Shown here: piece after piece, positions 1 through 9,297 of the stretch
Layout: each line of letters opens with the position of its first letter
Numbering within the stretch: position 1 is the stretch's first letter
The notes under the pieces: model-generated
Database searches by the model: none
Told to the model about the DNA's origin: nothing
The model's input: only the letters and a program-made list of their open reading frames with translations
Source: Marinilongibacter aquaticus
GTDB lineage: Bacteria > Bacteroidota > Bacteroidia > Cytophagales > Spirosomataceae
Reading direction: 5' to 3'
NCBI RefSeq assembly: GCF_020149935.1
Contig: NZ_CP083757.1
Span: 496,001-560,000, forward strand
DNA: 64,000 bases
Translations under genes and position numbers: made by a program

Positions 1-1
1 T

Positions 2-331
2 TTCAAATCAGAGGCCGTCTTGATCGCCAACAATAAGTTGAGCGATGAGAAAAAAGAACTTTTGGAGAAATTGCTTTTCCGAATCAATGCCGTACAAACG
101 GCCCAAAACCATAAGTATGTGCTCCTCAATGCTCCAAACGACAAGTTGCAGCAAATAATTGAGCTTATGCCCGGTATGCGAAGCCCCACCATCACGCCAT
201 TGGCACAAGAAGGCTGGAGTTCTATCCACTCGGTTATAAAAGAAAGCGATTTTTGGGAAAACATCGAAACCCTAAGAAAATGGGGTGCAGAAGGTATTTT
301 GGTTATACCTATCGAAAAAATGATTTCATAA
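2..331 (+). CDS. hisG: ATP phosphoribosyltransferase, C-terminal part (cut by window edge)
   Basis: This is the end of the enzyme that joins ATP and PRPP in the first step of histidine synthesis. The frame is open to the left edge, so most of the catalytic region lies outside the window. The visible part starts with FKSEAVLIAN, typical of the end of the catalytic domain. About 75 residues follow with the pattern of the ferredoxin-like regulatory domain of long-form HisG, which binds histidine for feedback inhibition. hisD starts two bases after the stop, so the two genes belong to one histidine operon. The identification rests on the C-terminal domain and this neighbour. Confidence 0.9.
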   Translation, partial: FKSEAVLIANNKLSDEKKELLEKLLFRINAVQTAQNHKYVLLNAPNDKLQQIIELMPGMRSPTITPLAQEGWSSIHSVIKESDFWENIETLRKWGAEGILVIPIEKMIS

Positions 332-333
332 AT

Positions 334-1599
334 ATGCAAGTATACAGCAATCCGGATAGGCGTGAATGGACATCGATTTTGGCTAGACCCACTTTGGATT
401 TCGCCGAAATAGAGGGCAAGGTTCAACCTATTCTGGACGCCGTGATAAAGCAAGGCGATGAAGCCCTTCGGCATTATGCACTCGAATTCGACAATGTATT
501 GCTGAATGAATTCGAACTTTCGAAAAGCGAATTGGAAAAAGCAGGAGAGCAAATCCCCGAAAAGCTGAAAGAGGCCATTCATGTAGCCTTTCAAAACGTA
601 TCGAAATTCCATAAAGCCCAAGAGCAAGCTCCCGAGGTCATAGAAACCATGCCCGGTGTGTCTTGCTGGCGAAAATCCGTGGGCATTGAGAAAGTTGGCA
701 TCTATATTCCGGGTGGAACTGCTCCGCTTTTTTCGACCGTACTGATGTTGGGTATCCCAGCCAAATTGGCGGGATGCAAAGAGATTGTGCTCTGCTCGCC
801 GAGCAATCACCCCGCTATTTTATATGCGGCCCACCTCGTAGGTGTCACGCGTTTTTTCCGAATTGGTGGAGCTCAGGCTATCGCAGCAATGGCCTATGGC
901 ACGGAGAGCGTACCAAAAGTGTACAAAATTTTCGGGCCGGGAAACCAATATGTAACCGCCGCCAAACAATTGGTGAACAAAACAGGCACGGCGATTGATA
1001 TGCCCGCAGGCCCTTCAGAAGTGGCCGTTTATGCCGATGAAACCGCCGAAGCCGAATTTGTGGCCGCCGATTTGCTTTCGCAAGCCGAACACGGTTTCGA
1101 CAGCCAGGTGGTGTTGGTATGCGATACAGAGGCCGTTTATAAGGCAATAGAAAAGGAATTGACCGAGCAACTGGCCGTTTTGCCCCGCAGGGATTTCGCA
1201 GAAAAGTCCATATCGAACTCTAAAGCGATAATTCTGGAAAAGAAAGAAGAAGCCATTGATCTGCTGAATGCTTACGCGGCCGAACACCTTATCCTGAGTA
1301 TTCGGGATGCAGAAGTGGTGTTGGAACAAATAAGCAACGCGGGTTCGGTATTTCTTGGGAACTATACGCCAGAGTCTTGCGGCGACTATGCTTCAGGCAC
1401 AAATCACACATTGCCAACCAATGGTTTTGCCAAAGCCTATTCGGGAGTATCCCTGGACAGTTTCGTGAAGAAGATCACGGTTCAGAAAATTACCGCCGAA
1501 GGTTTGAAGAATTTGGGGCCCCATGTAGAAGAGATGGCCAAAGCCGAATCTTTGGATGGCCATGCCAATGCCGTGAGCTTGCGGTTGAGAAAGTTGTAA
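334..1599 (+). CDS. hisD: Histidinol dehydrogenase
   Basis: HisD oxidises L-histidinol to L-histidine in two NAD-dependent steps at the end of the pathway. The 421-residue product has the usual family length. It shows the PAGPSEVAV nucleotide-binding segment, the LLSQAEHG segment carrying a zinc ligand and catalytic histidine, and the [13 protein letters not shown] segment with further active-site residues. The ATG at 334 is chosen because [12 protein letters not shown] matches the normal N-terminus; an earlier in-frame start would run far into hisG. It sits two bases after hisG. Confidence 0.96.
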   Translation: MQVYSNPDRREWTSILARPTLDFAEIEGKVQPILDAVIKQGDEALRHYALEFDNVLLNEFELSKSELEKAGEQIPEKLKEAIHVAFQNVSKFHKAQEQAPEVIETMPGVSCWRKSVGIEKVGIYIPGGTAPLFSTVLMLGIPAKLAGCKEIVLCSPSNHPAILYAAHLVGVTRFFRIGGAQAIAAMAYGTESVPKVYKIFGPGNQYVTAAKQLVNKTGTAIDMPAGPSEVAVYADETAEAEFVAADLLSQAEHGFDSQVVLVCDTEAVYKAIEKELTEQLAVLPRRDFAEKSISNSKAIILEKKEEAIDLLNAYAAEHLILSIRDAEVVLEQISNAGSVFLGNYTPESCGDYASGTNHTLPTNGFAKAYSGVSLDSFVKKITVQKITAEGLKNLGPHVEEMAKAESLDGHANAVSLRLRKL

Positions 1600-1675
1600 G
1601 ACCGAGTAGGCTCAGGTATTGAATGGACTGCTGTGTCGACTTTAATTTTTGTTGAACCCTTAAAAACGACATCAA

Positions 1676-1912
1676 ATGTTCGAAGAAAAAGACCATGTAC
1701 TATACAGGAAGTTTACTTTTTCCGATTTCAGCGAGGCTTTTGCCTTTATGACCCGCGTGGCCATTCTTGCCGAAAAGTATAATCACCATCCTACGTGGAG
1801 CAATACCTACAATGTGGTGGAAATCAGTTTGACCACGCACGACGCGGGCAATAAAGTAACCGAAAAAGACAAGCATTTGGCTAAGGAAATTGAGAAACTC
1901 ATTCAGTCATAA
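1676..1912 (+). CDS. 4a-hydroxytetrahydrobiopterin dehydratase (pterin carbinolamine dehydratase family)
   Basis: This 78-residue protein contains the family signature YNHHPTWSN followed by [12 protein letters not shown], including the paired histidines that bind the pterin. The enzyme dehydrates 4a-hydroxytetrahydropterin, recycling the cofactor of aromatic amino acid hydroxylases. Some members also act as moonlighting dimerisation factors. It is slightly shorter than the typical 95-110 residues, missing part of the N-terminus, which is common for bacterial forms. It lies 76 bp after hisD on the same strand and may be co-transcribed, though no functional link to histidine is implied. Confidence 0.88.
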   Translation: MFEEKDHVLYRKFTFSDFSEAFAFMTRVAILAEKYNHHPTWSNTYNVVEISLTTHDAGNKVTEKDKHLAKEIEKLIQS

Positions 1913-2251
1913 TGCATTGAATGTGTATGACTTAGTGGATAACGTGTGCATATCTGGTGGATTAATTGCGAAAAACATTAGCGTACATTTCGAGAATATT
2001 TCATCCCGAAATTAAAGTTTTAAACGAAAATTGAATGCTGTATCTCAACTTGTCCACAAAGTGTATGGCTTTTGGTGTTTTAAAGCCAGCTTATTCGCTT
2101 TTTCAACATTTCACCGAATCGCTCTCCACAAAGCGATAAGTCATTTATTTGAAGGGCGTTTCGAAACAAAACGCGAAAATTACTCTTCAATCTATATACT
2201 TTCGTTCTTTGTTGTAAATATTTACTTTGCCATTTCAAACACGAAATTTTC
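1913..2251. other. Intergenic stretch between pterin dehydratase and rsmI genes
   Basis: This is about 340 bases of low-complexity, AT-leaning sequence with no convincing reading frame. The last 30 bases before rsmI contain TACTTTG, one base short of the Bacteroidota -7 consensus TAnnTTTG, so a promoter for the rsmI-fabG operon probably lies there. I see no clear terminator or RNA gene. Confidence 0.4.
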
Positions 2252-2935
2252 ATGTCCTTAAAAATTGTACCTACGCCAATCGGCAATTTGGAAGACATCA
2301 CGCTTCGAGCCATCAAGGTGCTCTCTTCGGTCGATTTGATTCTGGCCGAAGATACCCGCACTTCGGGAAAATTGCTCAAGCATTTGGATATACGGCAGCC
2401 GATGCAGAGCTATCACATTTTCAACGAACACAAGCAGGTTGAAAAATTGGTGGAGCGAATGAAGGCAGGCGAAAATATGGCATTGATTTCGGATGCGGGT
2501 ACACCGGCCATTTCCGATCCCGGTTTTTTGTTGGTACGTGCCTGTGTCGAAGCTGAAGTGGAAGTGGAGTGTTTGCCAGGCCCCACGGCCTTTGTGCCCG
2601 CCTTGGTCAACTCCGCTTTGCCGACCGATAGTTTTGTGTTCGAGGGTTTCTTGCCCGTTAAGAAAGGGCGGAAAACCAAACTGGAACAATTGAAAGAAGA
2701 AAGCCGCACGATGATCTTCTATGAATCGCCGCATCGTTTGCTCAAAACTTTAAAGGAATTTGCAGAAGTTTTTGGTGAAGATCGCAGAGCTTGCGTATCC
2801 CGCGAACTCAGCAAAATGCACGAAGAAAATGTGCGTGGCACTTTGTCCGAAATTCTTGCTAATTTTGCTGACCGCTCGATTAAGGGCGAAATTGTGATAG
2901 TTGTAGAAGCATTTAATCCAAAGAGAACTAAATGA
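2252..2935 (+). CDS. rsmI: 16S rRNA 2'-O-ribose C1402 methyltransferase
   Basis: RsmI uses SAM to methylate the ribose of C1402 in the decoding centre of 16S rRNA. The 227-residue protein has the tetrapyrrole-methylase fold motifs: VPTPIGNLEDITLRA at the N-terminus, LAEDTRTSGKLL, the SDAGTPAISDPG loop, and LPGPTAFVPAL. FYESPHRLLKTL and the conserved SREL segment follow. It lacks the C-terminal extension of the E. coli protein (about 286 residues), as is usual in Bacteroidota. The stop overlaps the fabG start by four bases, suggesting translational coupling. Confidence 0.95.
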   Translation: MSLKIVPTPIGNLEDITLRAIKVLSSVDLILAEDTRTSGKLLKHLDIRQPMQSYHIFNEHKQVEKLVERMKAGENMALISDAGTPAISDPGFLLVRACVEAEVEVECLPGPTAFVPALVNSALPTDSFVFEGFLPVKKGRKTKLEQLKEESRTMIFYESPHRLLKTLKEFAEVFGEDRRACVSRELSKMHEENVRGTLSEILANFADRSIKGEIVIVVEAFNPKRTK

Positions 2936-3678
2936 AATTATTAGAAGGAAAAGTGGCCTTGATTACTGGGGCTTCCAGAGGTATTGGGAACAGCATTGCC
3001 CGCGAATTTGTACAACAAGGTGCCCAAGTGGCTTTTACCTTTCTCTCGAGTGTAGAAAAAGGCCAAGCCCTCGAAAAGGAACTTTCCGAAGCAGGAAATA
3101 AAGTAAAAGGCTACAGATCGGATGCCTCTGATTTTGAAGCCGCTCAACAATTGATAAACGATGTCATTACCGATTTTGGCAAAATCGATATCGTGATCAA
3201 CAATGCAGGCATTACCCGCGACAACTTGTTGATGCGAATGAGCGAACAAGATTGGGACGATGTACTGCGAATCAACTTGAAATCAATTTTCAACCTGACC
3301 AAAGCGGTCACACGCCCCATGCTCAAAGCCCGTGCGGGTTCAATCATCAATATCACTTCGGTAGTGGGTTTGATGGGCAATGCCGGACAAGCCAATTATG
3401 CGGCCTCAAAAGCCGGTATTTTAGGCTTTACCAAATCGGTGGCCAAAGAATTGGGTTCGCGTGGCGTACGCTGCAATGCAGTAGCTCCTGGTTTTATCGA
3501 AACCGAAATGACTGGCGAGCTCAACGAAGACCAACTGAAAGACTGGTTGAGCAATATTCCGCTAAAACGTGCGGGTAAAGGCACAGATATTGCCAATGCC
3601 TGCGTTTTCTTGGCATCAGACCTCTCTACCTACGTGACAGGGCAAACCCTCACCGTAGATGGCGGGATGGTCATGTAA
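2932..3678 (+). CDS. fabG: 3-oxoacyl-[acyl-carrier-protein] reductase (FabG-type SDR)
   Basis: This 248-residue short-chain dehydrogenase is the NADPH-dependent reductase of the fatty-acid elongation cycle. Visible elements are the Rossmann motif TGASRGIG near residues 12-19, NNAG around residue 88, the catalytic serine in NITSVVG, and YAASKAG with the Tyr-x3-Lys pair near residue 152. The terminal VTGQTLTVDGGMVM is typical of FabG. It overlaps rsmI by four bases (ATGA). SDRs are diverse, but the length and C-terminal signature favour FabG itself; a second paralogue elsewhere in the genome cannot be excluded. Confidence 0.9.
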   Translation: MKLLEGKVALITGASRGIGNSIAREFVQQGAQVAFTFLSSVEKGQALEKELSEAGNKVKGYRSDASDFEAAQQLINDVITDFGKIDIVINNAGITRDNLLMRMSEQDWDDVLRINLKSIFNLTKAVTRPMLKARAGSIINITSVVGLMGNAGQANYAASKAGILGFTKSVAKELGSRGVRCNAVAPGFIETEMTGELNEDQLKDWLSNIPLKRAGKGTDIANACVFLASDLSTYVTGQTLTVDGGMVM

Positions 3679-3687
3679 GACAAATGA

Positions 3688-5769
3688 ATGAAATCTGAGC
3701 TCGTATTTACCCATTCTGCTTTTCTGATTGCTGTGTGTCTTTTGCTTGGGCTAGGCTACGCGTGGCTTTTCTATTCGCCAAAAGATCACTTGAATCGAAA
3801 ACAGAGACTTATTCTTGGGGGAATACGGGCTTTTTTTGTGGCTCTCATTGCCTTTTTGCTGCTTAAACCCTTGCTCCGAAATATAGCCGTGGAAAGCTTA
3901 AGGCCTCGCGTGGTAATCGGAATCGACAATTCAGCTTCTCTGCAATCTTGGGCAAAACAAAATTGGGCCAATGAAAAAGAAAAAGTGGCCGCTACGCTCG
4001 AAAAATTAAATCTGGACAATTACGATGTCGAAATTCGGGATTTAAATGGGCAGCGTATTGCACACTTAGATTCTGTTCGCTTCGATGCCCGACAAACGGA
4101 TTTCAACCGTTTTTTCAAAAAAATACAAAACGAAAACGAAGGCCTAAACCTTAAAAAAGTGCTCTTGCTTTCGGATGGCGTCTTGAATACCGGACTTTCA
4201 CCATTGAGTGCAGGATACCCCTTTGAAGTCAGCACTCTAGGGTTGGGCGATTCTACACACTACAAAGATTTGGCCCTGAAAGGGCTTACCGCAAACAAAT
4301 TGGCTTATCTCGGCAACCGCTTTCCCCTGCAAGTTGAATTCACTGCCCATTTGTGCAAAAATCAACAGGCTTTGGTCTTGGTGAAAAGCGGGGGAGAAGT
4401 CTTGGACAAAAAAACTGTACGCATCGAAAAGGACGATGATTTTTTTACCGTCGCGTTTGAATTGCCTGCCGACAAGCCGGGAAAGAAGAGGTTTACGGTT
4501 GAAGTTTCTCCACTTTCTGGAGAAAAAAATGTGATGAACAACCGTCGTGAAATAATTATCGAAACCATCGACGGCAAGCAAAAGGTCTTGCTCTTGGCTG
4601 CAAACCCGCATCCCGATGTCAAGGCCATTCGATCCATACTGCAAAAAAATCAACAGTTCGATGTGCAAGTAAAAGTTTTGGGCATAGATGAAAATGCGGA
4701 AATCGCCAAAGAACCTTTTGATTTGCTTATTCTGCATCAACTGCCCAACAAAAATCAAGCGAAAAACACTTTGCTTTCCTCATTGCTCGCGAAGCAAAAA
4801 CCAACTCTTTTCGTTTTGGGAAGCCAGTCTGCCGTTTCGCTTTTCAACGGAATGCAGCAGGTTTTAAGCATTACGGGGCAAAACAACCAACTGGATCAAG
4901 TAAAAGCCACGACAAACGAAGCTTTCCTGCGATTCCCCAAACCAATCGGTTTGGCCGAAGTCTTGAAATCACTTTCTCCGATTTTCGTGCCTTTCGGCAA
5001 CTACCACAGCTTGCCCAATTCGGATATACTGCTTTATCAGCAAGTGGGCAATGTGCCTACCGATCGGCCCTTGTTGATTCTGAACACCAATATTGAAAGG
5101 AAAACCGCTGTCTTTGCAGCCGAAGGTTTATGGAAATGGCGTTTGGAAGAATACGAAAATACAGGCGGCCAAACGGTTTTGGATGAGTTTTTGTTGAAAG
5201 CATTGGAACTGATTGCCGTAAAAAGAAGCGAAGACAAATTACGGGTATATCCCACGCAAGATGTGATCGACGTCGATCAGCACATGGTGTTGCAAACCGA
5301 AGCTTACGACGATCTTTTCGAAAGAATTGAGCCCGTGGACGTGAAGCTCCAACTCAGTGGAAACGGACAGCGAAAGGAATTCGAATATACAGCTACGTTG
5401 AACAACAGCACTTTTGAATTGGCTCGGCTCGACGCCGGCGATTATTCTTTTGAAGCTGAGGCCGAAATTCTCGGAAAGCCGCAAAAAGCGATAGGCCGTT
5501 TCATTGTACAGGATCAAAACATTGAAATGGAAAACACAGAAGCCGATTTCAATTTCCTTCGCACTTTGTCGCAAGAAAGCGGTGGGCATTTCTATTCCAC
5601 TGGGCACGAAGAGCAGTGGGCAAAAGATTTAAACGCAAACCCCGCCAAATCGAAATTGGTCAGTACAGAAGATTTACGCGAGATCATCAATTTGAAATGG
5701 CTGTTGCCATTGATCTTGCTTTTGGCCGGCCTCGAATGGGGTATTCGCAAATATTTAGGATTATATTAA
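3688..5769 (+). CDS. Membrane protein with von Willebrand factor A-like region
   Basis: This 693-residue protein is anchored by two N-terminal transmembrane segments (about residues 9-28 and 43-62) and one near the C-terminus (about 670-685). The region between resembles the VWA-containing BatA-like proteins of Bacteroidota: VVIGIDNSAS stands where the metal-ion-dependent adhesion motif DxSxS would be, and VLLLSDGVLNTG matches the later VWA strand. The middle contains a glutamine-amidotransferase-like alpha/beta stretch (LLLAANPHPDVKAI). It probably works in the envelope, but no specific function is known to me. It starts 9 bases after fabG and is followed after 4 bases by the Smr gene. Confidence 0.75.
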   Translation: MKSELVFTHSAFLIAVCLLLGLGYAWLFYSPKDHLNRKQRLILGGIRAFFVALIAFLLLKPLLRNIAVESLRPRVVIGIDNSASLQSWAKQNWANEKEKVAATLEKLNLDNYDVEIRDLNGQRIAHLDSVRFDARQTDFNRFFKKIQNENEGLNLKKVLLLSDGVLNTGLSPLSAGYPFEVSTLGLGDSTHYKDLALKGLTANKLAYLGNRFPLQVEFTAHLCKNQQALVLVKSGGEVLDKKTVRIEKDDDFFTVAFELPADKPGKKRFTVEVSPLSGEKNVMNNRREIIIETIDGKQKVLLLAANPHPDVKAIRSILQKNQQFDVQVKVLGIDENAEIAKEPFDLLILHQLPNKNQAKNTLLSSLLAKQKPTLFVLGSQSAVSLFNGMQQVLSITGQNNQLDQVKATTNEAFLRFPKPIGLAEVLKSLSPIFVPFGNYHSLPNSDILLYQQVGNVPTDRPLLILNTNIERKTAVFAAEGLWKWRLEEYENTGGQTVLDEFLLKALELIAVKRSEDKLRVYPTQDVIDVDQHMVLQTEAYDDLFERIEPVDVKLQLSGNGQRKEFEYTATLNNSTFELARLDAGDYSFEAEAEILGKPQKAIGRFIVQDQNIEMENTEADFNFLRTLSQESGGHFYSTGHEEQWAKDLNANPAKSKLVSTEDLREIINLKWLLPLILLLAGLEWGIRKYLGLY

Positions 5770-5773
5770 AGAA

Positions 5774-6712
5774 ATGAATTTCAAGATAGGAGATCGCGTT
5801 CGCATGTTGCGTTCGTCTGAAGAAGGTTTTGTGGTCAAAGTAAGTGGCGGTTTGGTGGAATTCGAAACCACGGATGGTTTTGTATTGCCCGTATTGCCTT
5901 CCGATTTGGTGAAAGTGGCCCAAGAAGAAAAAGAGCATTTTCGGGCAGCAAGCTCGAAAGCTGAAGAGAAAAAGGCCTTTGTAGCCAGCTTGAAAGCGAA
6001 ATACGAGCAAGCGGTGACCTTTGCTTTCGAAAAGATCGGTCATGAGCTGCTTCGCCCGTATTTGGTGAATCATTTCGAGCAGGAAATCTTATTTGTGCTT
6101 TCATTAAGAAAAGACGGCAAATATTTGAATTTTGCTTCGGGAAAATGTGCCAAAGACGAAGAATTCAAATTTTTTGAAAACATCAAGATTGCCGATTTCG
6201 ACCAATGGGCCAAGTGGCATTTGCAAATGCTGACATTTCAGGCCAATAAAGAACTGAAACCCAATTTCGAAATGACGTTCAATTTGAAAGCGTCGAAATT
6301 GTTCAAATCAGAGAAAGTTTTTGGTCCTAAAGACCGTAAAGGTTATGCTCAAAAACTGGAATTTCATTTGGACAACAGCCCTTCAGAAAATCTAAAGAGC
6401 CAAGAATTGTATTTCGAACCCGCACAGGGCGAAAGGCAGAAAACCATTGATTTGCACGCAGAGGCTTTGGGCATAGATGCCATGAAAGCGGATGAAATTC
6501 TGGATATTCAGATGCAGCGTTTCTTGAAAGAATTTGATTACGGCCTTGCACATGATTGGGAAGAACTGACCGTTATCCATGGTGTGGGTAACGGTGTGCT
6601 ACGTACGAAAATACACAAGCATTTGGCCAATTCTGAGTATGTCGAAGGATTTAAAGATGCACAAAAAGAAAAGTTTGGTTATGGAGCTACGCTCATTCGC
6701 TACAAAGTGTAG
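5774..6712 (+). CDS. DUF2027 domain protein with C-terminal Smr domain
   Basis: This 312-residue cytoplasmic protein opens with the DUF2027 signature (KIGDRVRMLRSSEEGFVVK). It ends with a Small MutS-related domain: TIDLHAEAL and VIHGVGNGVLRTKI are the two hallmark Smr motifs, with the DLH and HGxGxGxLR residues intact. Smr domains bind and often nick nucleic acid, and recent families act in ribosome rescue. The DUF2027-Smr fusion is characteristic of Bacteroidota. The gene starts four bases after the VWA gene, and its last 32 bases overlap the next reading frame. Confidence 0.88.
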   Translation: MNFKIGDRVRMLRSSEEGFVVKVSGGLVEFETTDGFVLPVLPSDLVKVAQEEKEHFRAASSKAEEKKAFVASLKAKYEQAVTFAFEKIGHELLRPYLVNHFEQEILFVLSLRKDGKYLNFASGKCAKDEEFKFFENIKIADFDQWAKWHLQMLTFQANKELKPNFEMTFNLKASKLFKSEKVFGPKDRKGYAQKLEFHLDNSPSENLKSQELYFEPAQGERQKTIDLHAEALGIDAMKADEILDIQMQRFLKEFDYGLAHDWEELTVIHGVGNGVLRTKIHKHLANSEYVEGFKDAQKEKFGYGATLIRYKV

Positions 6713-8066
6713 CGTCTTTTTATTGCTTCTGCTTTTTGCATGCAGCAAACGCATTTCACCCGAAATGCCGCAGGAATCGTATGCCAATGAAGCCGAACGC
6801 CTGCCGCAAAAAGAAGTGTCGTATATCACTGTGCCCATCGATTTGCGTATAGACCGAATAGAAAATCAAATCAATGCTGAATTCAAAGGCTTGATCTACA
6901 ACGACGACAGTTTTGATGACGACGATTTGAAGTTGAAAATCTGGAAACAGAAAGACCTGCATTTTTTTACCCGACAAAGCGGCGTATTTGAATTTGAAGT
7001 GCCTTTGAAAATTTGGGTAGAAAAAAGAGTAAGTGTCTTGGGTTTCAGCCAAAGTCCGAGTACTCAATTCGAAATTATCGCCAAATTTTCGTCCAAACCC
7101 TATATCTCCAGTGCATGGCAATTGCAAACGGTCACAAATGCCCAGGGTTTCGATTGGATCAGCGAGCCCAAGATCAATGTGGGAGGCTTTACCGTTTCAT
7201 TGAAAGGCTTGATTGGTAGCGTACTCGACAATTACCAAGGCTTTATTGCCCGAAAAATTGATGAAGCCGTGGTGAATGAAGTGGACATGAAAACACCCGT
7301 ATTGGCCGTGTGGAATGAATTGAAGCAAAGCCGAAAAGTAAACGAAGAGTACAACATTTGGGCCAATGTTGAACCCCAAGATGTGCTGATGTCGGATCTG
7401 ATTACTTCCGGTGGCCATTTGACAACCAAAATCGCGATCAAAGCCTATATCCATACAAGTTTGGGGCAAACACAAAATTTGGCGAAACCCTCTACGAGCT
7501 TACCTCCTTTGAAATTCGCTAAAAATTTACCCGAAGGTTTCAAAGTGAACCTCTACAATTTGATCAAGTTTGAGGAGGCCGAACGCATTGTAAATCAACT
7601 TTACAAAAACGAAACTTTCACCTTCAACGAAGGGAAAAAAGTGGTGCTGAAACAGGCCAAAATTTACGGCGGAAAAGGGAATAAATTGATTATTCAATTG
7701 GAAACATCTGGCGATCTCGAGGGCACTGTCTATCTGAAAGGCGATCCGTACTACAATATAGAAAGCCGTCAATTGGCTTTGCGAAATACCGATTTCGACT
7801 TGAAAACGAAAAATATTTTGATGAAAGCCGCTTCTTGGGTAATTGAAGGCAATATGGAGAAAAAAGTGGAAAGAGAATTTGGCATTCCCGTCGACCCCAT
7901 TTTCGAAATGGCCAAAACATCCATAGACAGTGCTTTGCACCTCAATTATCGCCAGTTCAAATTGATGGGCGGTATTACAGAAATCAAACCGAAAACGGTT
8001 GAACTGCAGCCCGAAGGCCTCATGAGTATCGTCGAAATTACGGGCAATTTGGATGTGAAGCTTTAA
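6681..8066 (+). CDS. DUF4403 family lipoprotein
   Basis: The 461-residue product begins with a signal peptide ending in LLLFACSK, a lipobox that would place a lipid-modified cysteine at residue 21. The rest fits DUF4403, an envelope protein with tubular-lipid-binding-like repeats; I infer two copies from the IDLRIDRIENQIN and LYNLIKFEEAERIVN regions. Starting at the ATG at 6681 gives a proper lipoprotein signal, whereas earlier starts would add a charged leader. This start overlaps the Smr gene by 32 bases. Function is unknown; lipid or hydrophobic ligand handling at the periplasmic face is an inference. Confidence 0.8.
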   Translation: MELRSFATKCSVFLLLLLFACSKRISPEMPQESYANEAERLPQKEVSYITVPIDLRIDRIENQINAEFKGLIYNDDSFDDDDLKLKIWKQKDLHFFTRQSGVFEFEVPLKIWVEKRVSVLGFSQSPSTQFEIIAKFSSKPYISSAWQLQTVTNAQGFDWISEPKINVGGFTVSLKGLIGSVLDNYQGFIARKIDEAVVNEVDMKTPVLAVWNELKQSRKVNEEYNIWANVEPQDVLMSDLITSGGHLTTKIAIKAYIHTSLGQTQNLAKPSTSLPPLKFAKNLPEGFKVNLYNLIKFEEAERIVNQLYKNETFTFNEGKKVVLKQAKIYGGKGNKLIIQLETSGDLEGTVYLKGDPYYNIESRQLALRNTDFDLKTKNILMKAASWVIEGNMEKKVEREFGIPVDPIFEMAKTSIDSALHLNYRQFKLMGGITEIKPKTVELQPEGLMSIVEITGNLDVKL

Positions 8067-8129
8067 TTGGCCTGTAGGCCTGTGGGCAGTTTTCAGGATA
8101 CGAAAGGAGATAAATTTACCGATTCCAGT

Positions 8130-8137
8130 TATCTTTG
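8130..8137 (+). promoter_or_regulatory. -7 promoter element of rnpB
   Basis: TATCTTTG matches the Bacteroidota -7 consensus TAnnTTTG exactly and lies six bases before the predicted 5' end of RNase P RNA. No clear -33 TTG is visible at the ideal spacing. Confidence 0.7.
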
Positions 8138-8142
8138 TAAAA

Positions 8143-8515
8143 GAAATAGGCTGTCCTATCGCCACGCCACGCGTGGAGGAAAGTCCGAACAGCGAAGAGC
8201 ATCATGCTACCTAACGGGTAGGGAAGCGGTAGGAGACGGCCGCTTTACAGCCAGTGCAACAGAAAGAATACCGCCAGGCTAGCTTGGTAAGGGTGAAATG
8301 GTGGAGTAAGAGCCCACCGCTGCATCGGTGACGGTGCGGGCAAGGTAAACCTCATGAGCTGAAAGGTCAAATAAGTGCCGAAAATCCGTTTGCTCGACGG
8401 TGTGCGGAAACGCCTTCGACATGGGTAGACCGATGGAGGTTTTGAGCGATCAAAATCCTAGATAAATGATAGGAACACGGAAACGTGGACAGAATTCGGC
8501 TTATAGGCCTATTTC
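8143..8515 (+). ncRNA. rnpB: RNase P RNA, bacterial class A
   Basis: This RNA is the catalytic subunit of RNase P, which matures tRNA 5' ends. The termini pair (GAAATAGGC at 8143 with GCCTATTTC ending at 8515) to form helix P1. The universally conserved CRI/CRIV elements are present: GAGGAAAGTCCG near 8176-8187, and ACAGAATTCGGCTTATAG near the 3' end, which together form P4. The GGTAAACC and TAGATAAATGATAGG stretches match other conserved loops. Length is about 373 nt, normal for type A. A T-run follows immediately and probably ends transcription. Confidence 0.95.
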
Positions 8516-8628
8516 TTTTTTTATTTTAAATGCCACTTTTGAGGCATTCATGCACTAAATTGCCCTGAAATACCCTGAATTGGACACAAAATTTTCAAAT
8601 TCGATTCCTTTATACAAACTCTTTTCAC

Positions 8629-8636
8629 TACCTTTG
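8629..8636 (+). promoter_or_regulatory. -7 promoter element of rpsP
   Basis: TACCTTTG matches TAnnTTTG exactly, 48 bases before the rpsP start. It probably drives rpsP, rimM and trmD, with a hairpin after rpsP tuning read-through. Confidence 0.75.
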
Positions 8637-8684
8637 CAGTCCAAAAATTAAACCGAGGACGGGATCCTCAAAAAAACAAAGAAT

Positions 8685-9236
8685 ATGGCTGTTAAAATCA
8701 GACTATCAAGACACGGACGTAAGAAGAGAGCTATCTACAACATCGTTGTAGCCGATTCAAGATCGCCACGTGATGGTAAATTCATTGAAAAATTGGGTCA
8801 ATACAATCCCAATTCAACTCCTGCTCAAATCGAAGTAAACGACGAAAGAGCGTTGCATTGGTTGATGACCGGAGCACAACCTACAGACACTACCCGCAAA
8901 ATTTTGTCTGTGAAAGGTTTGATGTTGAAAAAACACCTTCAAGTTGGGGTAGAAAAGGGTGCCATTACCCAAGATGACGCCGACAAAAAATTCGATACTT
9001 GGCTTGACGAAAAAGCGAAAGTAAGAGAAGGCAAATTGGCGAAATTGGCTTCTGACAAAGATGCTGCCAAGAAAGCCGTTTTCGACGCAGAGCGTAAGCG
9101 TAAAGAAGAAATGGAAGCGAAGAAAAAAGAAGCCGAAGCTGCTTTGATCGCAGAAGCTGAAGCTCAAGAAGCCGCTACCGAAGAGGCTCCTGAAGCTGCT
9201 GAAGAGGCGAGCGAAGAAAACGCTGGAAATGAATAA
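8685..9236 (+). CDS. rpsP: 30S ribosomal protein S16 with C-terminal extension
   Basis: S16 stabilises the 5' and central domains of 16S rRNA in the small subunit. The first 85 or so residues match the family, beginning [20 protein letters not shown]. The remaining half, to residue 183, is an acidic and lysine/alanine-rich, probably coiled or disordered tail ([19 protein letters not shown]). E. coli S16 has only 82 residues, but such tails are usual in Bacteroidota. The gene heads the rpsP-rimM-trmD cluster and has its own perfect -7 element. Confidence 0.97.
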   Translation: MAVKIRLSRHGRKKRAIYNIVVADSRSPRDGKFIEKLGQYNPNSTPAQIEVNDERALHWLMTGAQPTDTTRKILSVKGLMLKKHLQVGVEKGAITQDDADKKFDTWLDEKAKVREGKLAKLASDKDAAKKAVFDAERKRKEEMEAKKKEAEAALIAEAEAQEAATEEAPEAAEEASEENAGNE

Positions 9237-9254
9237 GTAAAACTCATTTAGCCG

Positions 9255-9285
9255 AAAATCCTCACTATTTTAGTGGGGATTTTCT
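9255..9285 (+). terminator. Hairpin between rpsP and rimM
   Basis: AAAATCC-CACT and AGTG-GGGATTTT pair around an ATTTT loop and run into T-rich sequence. rimM starts only 13 bases later, so this is probably a partial terminator giving more S16 than RimM/TrmD. Confidence 0.65.
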
Positions 9286-9297
9286 GTTTATACTGTT

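Noticed and set aside
2031-2261. A 76-residue frame before rsmI
   Set aside because: Its composition looks like random AT-rich sequence and it runs into the rsmI start.
8067-8282. A 71-codon plus-strand open frame at the start of the RNase P RNA
   Set aside because: It lies inside a well-conserved class A RNase P RNA and resembles no protein.
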